From Janthinobacterium rivuli (GTDB lineage: Bacteria; Pseudomonadota; Gammaproteobacteria; Burkholderiales; Burkholderiaceae_D): a stretch of DNA of 64,000 nt. The notes under the pieces were generated by a model. The model did no database searches, was not told the DNA's origin, and worked only from the letters and a program-made list of their open reading frames with translations. Below are positions 28,038 through 36,327 of this stretch, piece by piece. Both the position numbers and the translations under genes were made by a program. Each line of letters begins with the position of its first letter. The first letter of the stretch is position 1. The DNA lies in NCBI RefSeq assembly GCF_009208735.1, contig NZ_WFLJ01000019.1, positions 62,001-126,000 on the forward strand. Direction: 5' to 3'.

Positions 28038-28841
28038 TCACAATAAAAAGGTCCGCAACTGCGCCGTAAACAAGTCCGCCGCCTCGATGTTCGAGATATG
28101 CGAGGCGGGCAAGCTTGCCAAGCGGGCGCCATTGATCTGCCGCTGCAGCCAGCGCCCGTCGTCGAGGGTGGTGACGGGATCGTGCTCGCCCGCGATGATC
28201 AGGGTGGGCACGCTGATCGTGCCGACGCCGGCGTGCAAGTCCGTCTGGGCCAGCACGTCGCAGCAGGCCGCGTAGCCGCCGGCATCCTGGCTGCGCAAAA
28301 TGTCGACCAGGCGCGCCACCGCATCCGCTTCGCGCGCGATGAACTGCGGCGTGAACCAGCGCGCGGCGGCGCTGTCGGCCACCGCGGCCATGCCATCGCG
28401 GCGCACTTGTTCCGCCCGCAGCTGCCACGGCGCGGCGCCCCCGATGCGCGCCGCCGTATTTGCCAGCACGAGCTGCGTCAAGCGCCGCGGCTGGTGTATG
28501 CCCAGCCACTGGCCGATCAAGCCGCCCATGGAAATGCCGCAGAAGGCGGCGCGCGCGATATCGAGGTGATCGAGCAGCGCCACCACGTCCAGGCCCAGGC
28601 GCTCGATGCCGAATGGCGCGCCGCCGCTGGTCGACTGACCATGGCCGCGCGTGTCGTAGCGCACGACATAAAAGTCGCTGGCCAGCGCGTCCGCCTGCGC
28701 ATCCCACATGGACAGGTCCGTGCCCAGGGAATTCGACAGGACCAGGCAGGGCTTACCGCGCTCGCCATCCGTGCGGTAATACAGGCCGACACCGTCGACC
28801 TCGCACATTCTCCCTGCACTGCCGTTGTCTATCTGCGTCAT
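28038..28841 (-). CDS. pcaD: 3-oxoadipate enol-lactonase
   Basis: This 267-residue alpha/beta hydrolase converts 3-oxoadipate enol-lactone to 3-oxoadipate, the convergence point of the catechol and protocatechuate branches. Nucleophile elbow GISMGG, acid in IAGEHDPVT and histidine in LPASHISNIE make a complete triad. SNSLGTDLSMWDAQ is a PcaD hallmark. The ATG at 28841 has AGGAG 7 bases upstream; the frame remains open far upstream through catC but that part is antisense-like noise. It follows catC by 11 bases. Confidence 0.94.
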   Translation of the reverse strand: MTQIDNGSAGRMCEVDGVGLYYRTDGERGKPCLVLSNSLGTDLSMWDAQADALASDFYVVRYDTRGHGQSTSGGAPFGIERLGLDVVALLDHLDIARAAFCGISMGGLIGQWLGIHQPRRLTQLVLANTAARIGGAAPWQLRAEQVRRDGMAAVADSAAARWFTPQFIAREADAVARLVDILRSQDAGGYAACCDVLAQTDLHAGVGTISVPTLIIAGEHDPVTTLDDGRWLQRQINGARLASLPASHISNIEAADLFTAQLRTFLL

Positions 28842-28852
28842 CGCACGTCTCC

Positions 28853-29143
28853 TCAGGAATCGTCGTCGCGCACCGACGAAGGATGGCGGCACAGCGGCAT
28901 CACGTCGATCTGCATGTAAGGGAACAGCGGCAAGGAAGTGAGCAAGTTGTGCAGCTCGTCCACGCTGTCCACGTCGAAGACGCTGATGTTGGCGTACTGG
29001 CCGGCGATGCGCCACAGGTGGCGCCACTTGCCCTCGTGCTGCAGGCGCTGCGCCAGTTCCCTCTCCGTCTGCTTGAGCTGCGCCGCCTGTTCGGCGGGCA
29101 TGTCCAATGGCAGGTTCACGTTCATGCGTACATGGAATAACAT
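28853..29143 (-). CDS. catC: Muconolactone delta-isomerase
   Basis: This 96-residue enzyme shifts the double bond of muconolactone to give 3-oxoadipate enol-lactone. The start MLFHVRMNVNLPLDMP, the ERELAQRLQHEGKWRHLWRI stretch and the ending SLPLFPYMQIDVMPLCRHPS are the standard family sequence. It lies between catB and pcaD with gaps of about 10 bases, so the three form one operon. Confidence 0.97.
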   Translation of the reverse strand: MLFHVRMNVNLPLDMPAEQAAQLKQTERELAQRLQHEGKWRHLWRIAGQYANISVFDVDSVDELHNLLTSLPLFPYMQIDVMPLCRHPSSVRDDDS

Positions 29144-29152
29144 GGTCTCTCC

Positions 29153-30262
29153 TTATTGACGCTGCATGGCGCGCAGCTTGTCCATATCGATCTCGACGCC
29201 CAGGCCCGGGCCAGTCGGCACTTGCAGCATGAAGTCGCGGTACACGAGCGGCTCGCGCAGGACTTCCTGCGTCAGCAGCAGTGGCCCGAACAGCTCCGTG
29301 CCCCAGGCCAGTTCGGCAAACGTGGAACACACGTGGGCCGTGGCGGCCGTGCCGACGCCGCCTTCGAGCATGGTGCCGCCGTACAGGCCCACACCGGCCA
29401 GGCGCGCCACGGTGGCCACTTCCAGCGCGGGCAGCAAGCCGCCAGACTGGGTGATCTTGACCGCATACACGTCGGCCGCATCGGCCTGCGCCAGCGCCAG
29501 CGCGTCGGCGGGACCATGCAAGGCTTCGTCGGCCATGATGGCCACGTCGAAGCGCTGTTTCAGGCGCGCCAGCGCGGCGCGGTTGCCCGCCTTGACGGGC
29601 TGCTCGATCAGGTCGATGCCGCCCGCTTCCAGCGCGGCGATGCCGCGCACGGCGTCCGTCTCGCTCCAGGCCTGGTTGACGTCGACGCGCACGCTGGCCC
29701 GTTCGCCCAGCGCCCGCTTGATCTCCAGCACGTGGGCCACATCGTCCATCACGTCGCGCAAGCCGATCTTCAGCTTGAAGATGCGGTGGCGGCGCAAGTC
29801 CAGCATTTTTTCCCCTTCCGCGATATCGCGCGCGGTGTCGCCGCTGGCCAGCACCCAGGCCACGGGCAGTTCATCGCGCACGCGGCCGCCCAGCAATTCC
29901 GACAGCGGCACGTTCAGGCGGCGCGCCTGCGCGTCCAGCAGCGCCGTCTCGATCGCGCACTTGGCGAAGCGGTTGCCCTGGATGGCCTTGCGCACCCTGG
30001 CCATCGCCTTGGCCACTGCGCTCGCTTCCATGCCGACCAGCAGCGGCGCGATATAGGTATCGATATTCGTCTTGATGCTTTCCGGGCTTTCGCCGCCGTA
30101 GCCCAAGCCGCCGATGGTGGTCGCTTCGCCCCAGCCCGTGATGCCGTCGGCGCAACGCAGCCGCACCAGCACCAGGGTTTGCGTATTCATGGTGGCGACG
30201 GACATCCGGTGCGGACGGATGGTTGGCACATCGACCAGGTAGGTCTCGATATTTTGAATCAT
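29153..30262 (-). CDS. catB: Muconate cycloisomerase
   Basis: This 369-residue enzyme of the enolase superfamily closes cis,cis-muconate to muconolactone. The catalytic KLK motif (FKLKIGLRD), the metal ligands in VDVNQAW, LIEQPV and IMADEAL, and the second catalytic lysine in YAVKITQSGG are all present. N-terminal ETYLVDVPTIRPHRMSVATM matches CatB. It is the first gene of catB-catC-pcaD and diverges from the LysR regulator. catA, for catechol 1,2-dioxygenase, is not in the window. Confidence 0.96.
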   Translation of the reverse strand: MIQNIETYLVDVPTIRPHRMSVATMNTQTLVLVRLRCADGITGWGEATTIGGLGYGGESPESIKTNIDTYIAPLLVGMEASAVAKAMARVRKAIQGNRFAKCAIETALLDAQARRLNVPLSELLGGRVRDELPVAWVLASGDTARDIAEGEKMLDLRRHRIFKLKIGLRDVMDDVAHVLEIKRALGERASVRVDVNQAWSETDAVRGIAALEAGGIDLIEQPVKAGNRAALARLKQRFDVAIMADEALHGPADALALAQADAADVYAVKITQSGGLLPALEVATVARLAGVGLYGGTMLEGGVGTAATAHVCSTFAELAWGTELFGPLLLTQEVLREPLVYRDFMLQVPTGPGLGVEIDMDKLRAMQRQ

Positions 30263-30334
30263 ATTTATTCCGTATAATTCTGTGGAGTGGAGACACGATA
30301 TTCCCCGAACGCCCCCACGTCCAACACCGAGTTG

Positions 30335-30360
30335 GTATCAAACCTATACCTGAAAGGTAT
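30335..30360. promoter_or_regulatory. CatM/BenM-type LysR operator in the catB/catR gap
   Basis: ATAC-N7-GTAT is found exactly at 30346-30360 (ATAC CTGAAAG GTAT), with another GTAT half-site at 30335-30338 in helical phase. BenM and CatM of Acinetobacter bind ATAC-N7-GTAT. A TATAAT lies at 30273-30278. The site abuts the regulator's start codon, so autorepression together with catB activation is the likely arrangement. Confidence 0.75.
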
Positions 30361-30364
30361 GAAG

Positions 30365-31285
30365 ATGGAATTACGGCACTTGCGTTACTTCGTCGCGGTC
30401 GCAGAGGAAAGGAACTTCACGCGGGCGGCCGCGCGCCTGCACATCGCGCAGCCGCCGCTGAGCCGGCAGATGCAGCAACTGGAAGAAACCCTGGGCGTGG
30501 CGCTGATCGAAAAGGGGTCACGGCCGCTGCGGCTGACGGAAGCGGGCGAGTTTTTTCTGGCCCACGCGCGCCCCCTGCTCGACCAGGTGCGCGACCTGCA
30601 GGCGATGACGCAACGCGTCGGCAAGCTGGAACGCACCCTATCGATCGGCTTCGTCGCCTCGACCCTGTATGGGGAATTGCCCGACATCGTGCACCGCTAT
30701 CGCGAACGCCATCCCGAGGTCGACGTGACCCTGCATGAAATGACGACGGTGCAGCAGCTCAAGGCCCTGAAGGAAGGCCGTATCGACGTCGGTTTCGGGC
30801 GCCTGAAAAGCGAAGACCCCAGCATCCGCCGCATCCTGCTGCGCGAGGAGCGCCTGGTGGTGGCCCTGCCGCCCGGCCACCGGCTGGCCAAGGGGGAAGG
30901 CGGATTGCGCCTGACGGACCTGGTGCACGAAACCCTGCTCGTGTATCCGAAAGCGCCCCGCCCCAGCTTTGCCGACCAGGTGCTGGGCATGTTCAGCGAA
31001 GGCAATGTCACGCCCGGCCCCGTCACGGAAGTGCGCGAACTGCAGATTTCCATGGGACTGGTGGCGGCTGGCCAGGGCATTTCCATCGTGCCGGAAAGCG
31101 TGCAAGCCATGCATCACCGGAACGTCGTGTACCGCAAGCTGGACGACAAGCATGCGTTCTCGCCCATCTTATTCAGCATGCGGCATATGGATCGCTCGCC
31201 GGAGCTGGACAACCTCCTCGCCGCCGTGTACTCGATCTACGATGAACACGGCATCGCGCACGTCAAGGAAAGCCTGTCGCAGTGA
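30365..31285 (+). CDS. catR: LysR-type regulator of the cat genes (CatR/CatM/BenM type)
   Basis: This 306-residue regulator starts MELRHLRYFVAVAEE, with the helix-turn-helix ARLHIAQPPLSRQMQQLEE, identical in style to CatR/BenM. The C-terminal sensor domain (about residues 90-300) should bind cis,cis-muconate, and possibly benzoate as in BenM. I start at the ATG at 30365, with AAAGG upstream; another ATG two codons earlier (30359) is possible. It is divergent from catB, with the LysR site between them. Confidence 0.9.
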   Translation: MELRHLRYFVAVAEERNFTRAAARLHIAQPPLSRQMQQLEETLGVALIEKGSRPLRLTEAGEFFLAHARPLLDQVRDLQAMTQRVGKLERTLSIGFVASTLYGELPDIVHRYRERHPEVDVTLHEMTTVQQLKALKEGRIDVGFGRLKSEDPSIRRILLREERLVVALPPGHRLAKGEGGLRLTDLVHETLLVYPKAPRPSFADQVLGMFSEGNVTPGPVTEVRELQISMGLVAAGQGISIVPESVQAMHHRNVVYRKLDDKHAFSPILFSMRHMDRSPELDNLLAAVYSIYDEHGIAHVKESLSQ

Positions 31286-31669
31286 TTACGCGGCGTCGGC
31301 CAGCAATTCGGGGCGCAGCGCGCGGATGCGCAGCTCCGTGAAATAACCGCCCGCCTCGTTGTAGCGCAGGTAGTGCCGGCCGCAGTCCAGGCAGCGGGCC
31401 ACCTGACTCAGGTTGGCGGGATAGTAGCGCGGTGCGATGGGCGCGTCGACGCTGTCGTAGTGCGTGCCGTGCGGGTGGTACTCGTCAAACGTCGGTTCCT
31501 CGTACGGGTCTTCGCGCAGGGTGCCGATTTCTGCAAACCGGTCCAGCTCCAGCGAGGTGGGCAGGCGCTGCCAGGCGTCCAGCGGGACGGCGCAGCAGCT
31601 GCATGGTTTGGTCACCAGCGCCGACGCGGCGGCCAGTGCGGACAAGGCGGGAAAATCGATGAATTTCAT
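31286..31669 (-). CDS. Hypothetical protein with cysteine motifs
   Basis: This 127-residue protein is not recognised. It has an N-terminal CSCC cluster (residues 23-26) and a C-terminal CLDCGRHYLRYNE element that looks like half a zinc ribbon, with an acidic/aromatic middle (REDPYEEPTFDEYHPHG). I start at the ATG at 31669, which begins the plausible domain; the frame is open 11 codons further. It is convergent with catR, the stop codons being adjacent, and lies downstream of the PepSY gene on the same strand. It may bind zinc or another metal; that is only inferred. Confidence 0.65.
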   Translation of the reverse strand: MKFIDFPALSALAAASALVTKPCSCCAVPLDAWQRLPTSLELDRFAEIGTLREDPYEEPTFDEYHPHGTHYDSVDAPIAPRYYPANLSQVARCLDCGRHYLRYNEAGGYFTELRIRALRPELLADAA

Positions 31670-31725
31670 GGTCAGCCAAGACAAAGGAGCGGCCCTTGGC
31701 AACGAGCCTGGCCGCGCCCCTCATT

Positions 31726-33075
31726 CTAGCGCAGCCACATCCGGCCAATACGCGGCCCGCATTTTGCGAGGCCCAGCTCCAGCAGCATCAGCATGCACGC
31801 GGAAATGAGCAGCAGCGGCATCAGCGCGCACATGGCGGCCGCCACCAGCCAGGCCAGCGCGGAAGGCGAGGTCCAGGCGCCGGGCAGCAGCTTGGGCAAG
31901 CCCAGCGAGCCTGGCAAGCGCCGCTTGAAAAACATCACCCAGCCCGACACCAGCGAGAACAGCACGCTGGCGCCGAACAGCAGCAGCAAGGCCTGGTTCC
32001 ACCAGCCGAATTCGCCGCGGTGGAATGGAATGCCGATGGCCGTGGCCTTGCCGAACGCCGTCTGCGCCTCCCACCCCGCATAGTACAAAGGCTTGCCGCT
32101 GTAGGCGTCGAACTGCAGGTCGAAGCGCAAGGTGGGCTGGCTGCGGTCGGCCATGGTGGCGCGCCACACATCGTCCTGGCCGGCCGGCGCCGTCAGCTGC
32201 ACGGCGATGGCGGGCGCATGGCTGCGCGCCACCTGCCAGGCGCCCTGCCAGTCGAGCGGAGCACCTTCCTCGCGCGAATGCAGACCGCGCGGCACGGGCG
32301 GCGGCGCCTGGCCGCTGACGTCGCGCAGCGCGCGGATGCGACCACCCGCCTGCTGGCTCCACGTCAGCCCTGTCGTCAGGATCACGACACTGACGACGCC
32401 GAGCGCCACGCCGAGAAACGCATGCCACTGGCGCCAGCCATTGCGACCGCGCGCGCCCCGCTTCGGCAAGCCCGATTGCGCGCCCCGCGGCCACCACAGC
32501 ACCACGCCCGTCACCAGCATCACCATCAGCCAGCTGGCGGCCAGCTCGATCATCCAGCGCCAGCCATCGTTTTGCAGCAGGCGCGAATGCAGCTTTTTCG
32601 CCCAGTTGCCGAAGCGCTCGCCGCTCGCCAGCGTACCGAGTACGCGCGCATCATACGGATTCACATACACGATGATGGCTTGCGCGGGCAGGCCGAACTT
32701 CGGTCTGGCGGGCGTGGCCGGCGCGACATGTCCGCCATGGCCCGCATGCTCATCCTGCGCACTGCCGGACGGCGCGAACGCCACCTGCACCGCGTCGTCC
32801 TGCTGGAACGGCGGCACCACGTGCTGCACTGCCCAGCCGCGCGGCGCGGCCCGTTCCGCCCCCGCCACGGCGGCATCCAGCGGCAGCATCGAGCCCTGCG
32901 GCGCCACGTGATCGAGGTGCTGGTACAGCCTTGCCTCGATCTGCGGCGTGAACACGTACAAAATACCCGTCAGGGTGGCCACCAGGGCAAACGGCGAGGC
33001 GATCAGCGCGGCCCAGAAGTGGATGCGCCAGTACAGACTTTTGCGACGCGCGATGAGAAAGGTGAAATCGTCCAT
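31726..33075 (-). CDS. PepSY-associated transmembrane protein
   Basis: This protein of 449 residues has four or more membrane helices: SLYWRIHFWAALIASPFALVATLTGILYVF, a central LAASWLMVMLVTGVVLWW, a further pair near residues 260-290 and 380-440. The overall pattern and the RIHFWAAL/HSRLLQN motifs fit the PepSY_TM group, often encoded with TonB receptors for iron or copper compounds and sometimes acting as reductases. A His-rich loop, DEHAGHGGH, suggests metal contact. The ATG at 33075 begins 9 bases after the TonB receptor stop (TGAGG as ribosome site). Probably an inner-membrane partner of that receptor. Confidence 0.82.
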   Translation of the reverse strand: MDDFTFLIARRKSLYWRIHFWAALIASPFALVATLTGILYVFTPQIEARLYQHLDHVAPQGSMLPLDAAVAGAERAAPRGWAVQHVVPPFQQDDAVQVAFAPSGSAQDEHAGHGGHVAPATPARPKFGLPAQAIIVYVNPYDARVLGTLASGERFGNWAKKLHSRLLQNDGWRWMIELAASWLMVMLVTGVVLWWPRGAQSGLPKRGARGRNGWRQWHAFLGVALGVVSVVILTTGLTWSQQAGGRIRALRDVSGQAPPPVPRGLHSREEGAPLDWQGAWQVARSHAPAIAVQLTAPAGQDDVWRATMADRSQPTLRFDLQFDAYSGKPLYYAGWEAQTAFGKATAIGIPFHRGEFGWWNQALLLLFGASVLFSLVSGWVMFFKRRLPGSLGLPKLLPGAWTSPSALAWLVAAAMCALMPLLLISACMLMLLELGLAKCGPRIGRMWLR

Positions 33076-33083
33076 GGCCAGCC

Positions 33084-35207
33084 TCACAGTGCGTTGAAGG
33101 TATAGCCCAGGCCCAGCATCACGCTGCGAGGCGCACCGGGTGTGTACTGGTTCTGGCTGTTCGGCGCATAGCTGCCCGTGCCCGAGTAACTGCTGCTGGC
33201 CGAATCGGCATAGCGCTTGTCGGCTACATTGCGCACCTGCGCCCACGCTTCCAGGCCGCGCGCGATCTGGTAGCTGGCGCGCAGGTTCAGCAAGGCGTGG
33301 CCCTGGTATTCCACCGTGTTGGCATTGTTCATCCAGTAGCGACCCTGGTGCACGGCTTCAAGCGCGATACGCGCGCCGGCCACGGGCTTGTAGCCGATCT
33401 CGATCGAGGTGATGTCGCGCGGCGCCTGCGGCATGGCGCGTCCGCTGTAATCGAGGGTACTGGAGACCTGGTAGCGCAGGTAGCGGTGGCGCGCGATGGC
33501 CGTGGCGAAGCGCGCGTCGAACGGGCCGCTGTCGTAGTTCAGGCCCAGCTCCAGTCCTTCGCTGCGCGTGCGGCCCGCATTGCGGTTTTCGCTGTTGCCC
33601 GGCGAGAGCGTGTAGCTGACGATGGTGTCGCGCCCGTCGAGCCGGTACAGGGCCGTGTCGAGTTTCAAGCGGCCCTGCAGGAAGGCCCAGCGCAAGCCCA
33701 GCTCATAGTTGTTGTAGACGGACGGTTGCAGATCGGCGATGCCCGTCTTGCCATACAGCTGGCTCACCTCGGGTGGCGTAAAACCCTGGCTGACGTTCGC
33801 ATACGCGCTGCCCGCATGGCCGATGGCATAGGTGGCGCCCAGCTTCGGGCTGACATGCGAAAAGCTGCGCGACTCGTCGGGCGCGCCATAATTGACGCTG
33901 CCGCCGGGCGCCAGCCTGTTATGGTAATCGTAGCGGATGGCGTCGGAGCGCCCGCCCAGCACCACGCGCGCGCCCGCCAGCGGAGAAAATTCCCATTGCG
34001 CGAAGACGGCCGTGTTGAGGATATCCGTCTGGTAGTCGCGCACGCCCTGCGGATTGCTGGCATTGGCCAGCGTGTAGCGCAGGTAGCGGCCCGTGGCGGC
34101 ATCGCGCACGATGGACAGGTTATCGCTGACAAAGGGATTGTCGCTCTTGTCCACATACACGCCGGCGATCAGGCGCGAGCGCAGCCAGGCGAATTCCTGC
34201 TGGTGCTTCACATCCAGGCCCAGCGAATCGACGTGGTTGTTGTTGATGATGCCCTTGCACAGCATGCCAGCGCAACTACCGATCGAGTACGCGGGAATCT
34301 GCCCATGGTCGTTCTTGCGCGTAAACACGGTAACGGTGCTCGTGCCATGGGCCATCGTCGCGCCCTCCCACGCCAGGTTCATGCGCGTGGTCTTGTCCTT
34401 GCGGTAGGTGAACGTGTTCAGGCTCTTGCCGGGGTCATTGCGGTAATCGTTCTCGAACAGGCTGCCCGTCATGGCCGCATCGAGATCCGTGTGGACGATG
34501 GTGGCGCGCAGCTGCGAGGTGGGACTGAGCACATAGTCGGCGCGCAGCGAAAACGAATCCTTGTCGCCATAGCTGTACTCTTGCCAGTTGTCGCGCGAAC
34601 GGCGCGAACTGTAATGGGAAAAGCGCAGTCCCAGCGGGCCCCAGGTATCGCTGGCGGACGTGTCGTAGCGGGTGAAGCCGGCCACGCTGTCGCGTCGCAC
34701 GCCCACCTTGGCCGTCGGCGTGGCGCTGGCGCCGGCCGTGAGGAAATTGACGGCGCCGCCCACCGCATTGCTGCCGTACAGCGAGGAGGCGGCACCCTTC
34801 ACCACTTCCACGCCGCTGGCGCCCGCCATGTTCATCTCGTTGAGCGAGTTATGGTTGAAGACGCCCAGCGGACGGATGGGGATGCCGTCTTCCAGGTATT
34901 GGTAGACGGCATTCGTGCCGATGGGCTGGCGGATGCTCATGCTGTGCTGCTCGTTGCCCAGGTCATTCCAGTACACGCCGGCGATGCGGTTGAGGATATC
35001 GCCCATGGTCTTGGGCTTGTCGCGCTCCAGCGTCTTCGCATTGACGACGCCGATGGCCTGCGGCGTCTCGGACAGCCACGCTTGCGCGCGCGAGCCGGAG
35101 ACGACGACGGTGTCGATGGGGTGGTCGGTTTGGTCAAGTTGCTGCGCCTGCGCGCACGGATAAGCCAGGGCGATGGCGACGGCCAGCACCAATGATTTCT
35201 TGTTCAT
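33084..35207 (-). CDS. TonB-dependent outer-membrane receptor
   Basis: This receptor of 707 residues has a signal peptide (LVLAVAIALAYPCAQA), a TonB-box-like DTVVVSGSRA, a plug with VEVVKGAASSLYGSNAVGGAVNFLT, and a barrel ending in VMLGLGYTFNAL. The plug-barrel layout is complete. The genes around it (DUF2946 upstream, PepSY protein downstream, all on the same strand) suggest metal or metallophore uptake, perhaps copper. No Fur or Zur box was found immediately upstream. Confidence 0.92.
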   Translation of the reverse strand: MNKKSLVLAVAIALAYPCAQAQQLDQTDHPIDTVVVSGSRAQAWLSETPQAIGVVNAKTLERDKPKTMGDILNRIAGVYWNDLGNEQHSMSIRQPIGTNAVYQYLEDGIPIRPLGVFNHNSLNEMNMAGASGVEVVKGAASSLYGSNAVGGAVNFLTAGASATPTAKVGVRRDSVAGFTRYDTSASDTWGPLGLRFSHYSSRRSRDNWQEYSYGDKDSFSLRADYVLSPTSQLRATIVHTDLDAAMTGSLFENDYRNDPGKSLNTFTYRKDKTTRMNLAWEGATMAHGTSTVTVFTRKNDHGQIPAYSIGSCAGMLCKGIINNNHVDSLGLDVKHQQEFAWLRSRLIAGVYVDKSDNPFVSDNLSIVRDAATGRYLRYTLANASNPQGVRDYQTDILNTAVFAQWEFSPLAGARVVLGGRSDAIRYDYHNRLAPGGSVNYGAPDESRSFSHVSPKLGATYAIGHAGSAYANVSQGFTPPEVSQLYGKTGIADLQPSVYNNYELGLRWAFLQGRLKLDTALYRLDGRDTIVSYTLSPGNSENRNAGRTRSEGLELGLNYDSGPFDARFATAIARHRYLRYQVSSTLDYSGRAMPQAPRDITSIEIGYKPVAGARIALEAVHQGRYWMNNANTVEYQGHALLNLRASYQIARGLEAWAQVRNVADKRYADSASSSYSGTGSYAPNSQNQYTPGAPRSVMLGLGYTFNAL

Positions 35208-35284
35208 GTGATTCTCGTATAAGTGTGCGGATGCGGCGCGTCACACCGCGAGGTGGACAGCGCCAACATTGAAAAAGCAAAAAC

Positions 35285-35683
35285 CTAGACGAGGCTTGGC
35301 GGCGCGCGCGACTGCGCGGTGGACCAGATGAACAGCGGTGCGGGAGACTGGTAGTAGAGGGCCGGGAAAATGGCCGTGCCGCTGGCCACAAGCAGCGGCA
35401 GCACGGGGCTGGCGGGCGGCAGCCCGACGGAACCCGCATGCGTGGAACAGAAGGCGCAATGCTCCATCTGCATGGCCTTGCCGCCAGACTTGCCATCGGC
35501 GGCGCCATCATCAAGCTGGACGAAGCGTATGCCGGCCACCGAGCAGATTTCCGCCCAGCCGGAACCCGACTCCTGCTTGGCGTTGGCGACGGCCTGGGAA
35601 ATCGATGGCGCGAGCGCCGCCAGCAGGATCGCGAAACAGGCGATCCAGGCGGCAAAGCGGCGCGTGAACAAGGTCATTCCCAT
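35285..35683 (-). CDS. DUF2946 family protein
   Basis: This 132-residue protein has an N-terminal hydrophobic segment (WIACFAILLAALAPSISQA), a cysteine-bearing EICSVAG, and the MEHCAFCSTHAG motif that marks DUF2946. Members of this family are found near copper and other metal genes, and the C-x2-C-x2-H pattern could bind a metal. It precedes a TonB receptor by 77 bases, so a shared operon is likely. Function not established. Confidence 0.78.
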   Translation of the reverse strand: MGMTLFTRRFAAWIACFAILLAALAPSISQAVANAKQESGSGWAEICSVAGIRFVQLDDGAADGKSGGKAMQMEHCAFCSTHAGSVGLPPASPVLPLLVASGTAIFPALYYQSPAPLFIWSTAQSRAPPSLV

Positions 35684-35730
35684 GGCCGCATTTTACCAGC
35701 GGCCGCCGGGACTGGGTAGCGGAAAGGGGC

Positions 35731-36327
35731 TCAGGCGGCCGGGCAGGCGGCGTTGCCGTTGTCAAAAGCGCGCACCACGCTCGCCGTATCGGCGGCGATG
35801 CGGTTCACCGCGCGGCGGTGCCCCAGCACCAGCTCATCGTAGCCGGCGCCCACCTTTTCATTGGCGATCGTGCGGCAGGTGACCACCTTGTTGCTGGCCA
35901 TCTGGCGCACGCTCCACACGGCGTCGATCAGCGCATACTGGCCCATCACGGACTCGAAACGCTGCACATTGGTGCTGATGCGGTACACGGGCAGGTTGTC
36001 CGGATGCGGCGTGCGGAACACGTCGATGGCGCCCAGGTCGTTCGTCACGGCCGTCGACAGGGCCTGGCCGATCTCGCCGGCCAGCGGCCCCGCCCAGCGC
36101 TGCTGCTCCAGCAATTCGATGCGGCCCGATGGCGCCGTCACGACAAACTGGTTGCGGCTCACCTGCTGCGGCACGCTGACGGCCAGCACCTCGACATAGT
36201 ATTTCACGGGCTTGGCCGGCTGCGCGTCGGCGCCGCCGCTGAGCGTATAGAAATGCTCGGGTTGGGGCGTGGAGCAGGCGCCCAGCAGGCTGGCCATCAT
36301 CAAAAGCGCGAAAATTGGCTGCTTCAT
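35731..36327 (-). CDS. pqiC: PqiC-type lipoprotein of the Pqi transport system
   Basis: This 198-residue protein begins with a lipobox signal, LLMMASLLGAC, so it should be lipid-anchored. The mature part, TPQPEHFYTLSGG through VEVLAVSVPQQVSRNQFV, fits the ABC-type transport auxiliary lipoprotein family. With PqiA and PqiB it forms the inter-membrane lipid transport complex; PqiC is the outer-membrane ring. Its ATG overlaps the pqiB stop in ATGA. Confidence 0.9.
   Translation of the reverse strand: MKQPIFALLMMASLLGACSTPQPEHFYTLSGGADAQPAKPVKYYVEVLAVSVPQQVSRNQFVVTAPSGRIELLEQQRWAGPLAGEIGQALSTAVTNDLGAIDVFRTPHPDNLPVYRISTNVQRFESVMGQYALIDAVWSVRQMASNKVVTCRTIANEKVGAGYDELVLGHRRAVNRIAADTASVVRAFDNGNAACPAA

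Noticed and set aside
28842-29330. A long N-terminal extension of the pcaD frame
   Set aside because: It overlaps catC and the start of catB, is not conserved in the family, and a good ribosome site lies before the ATG at 28841.
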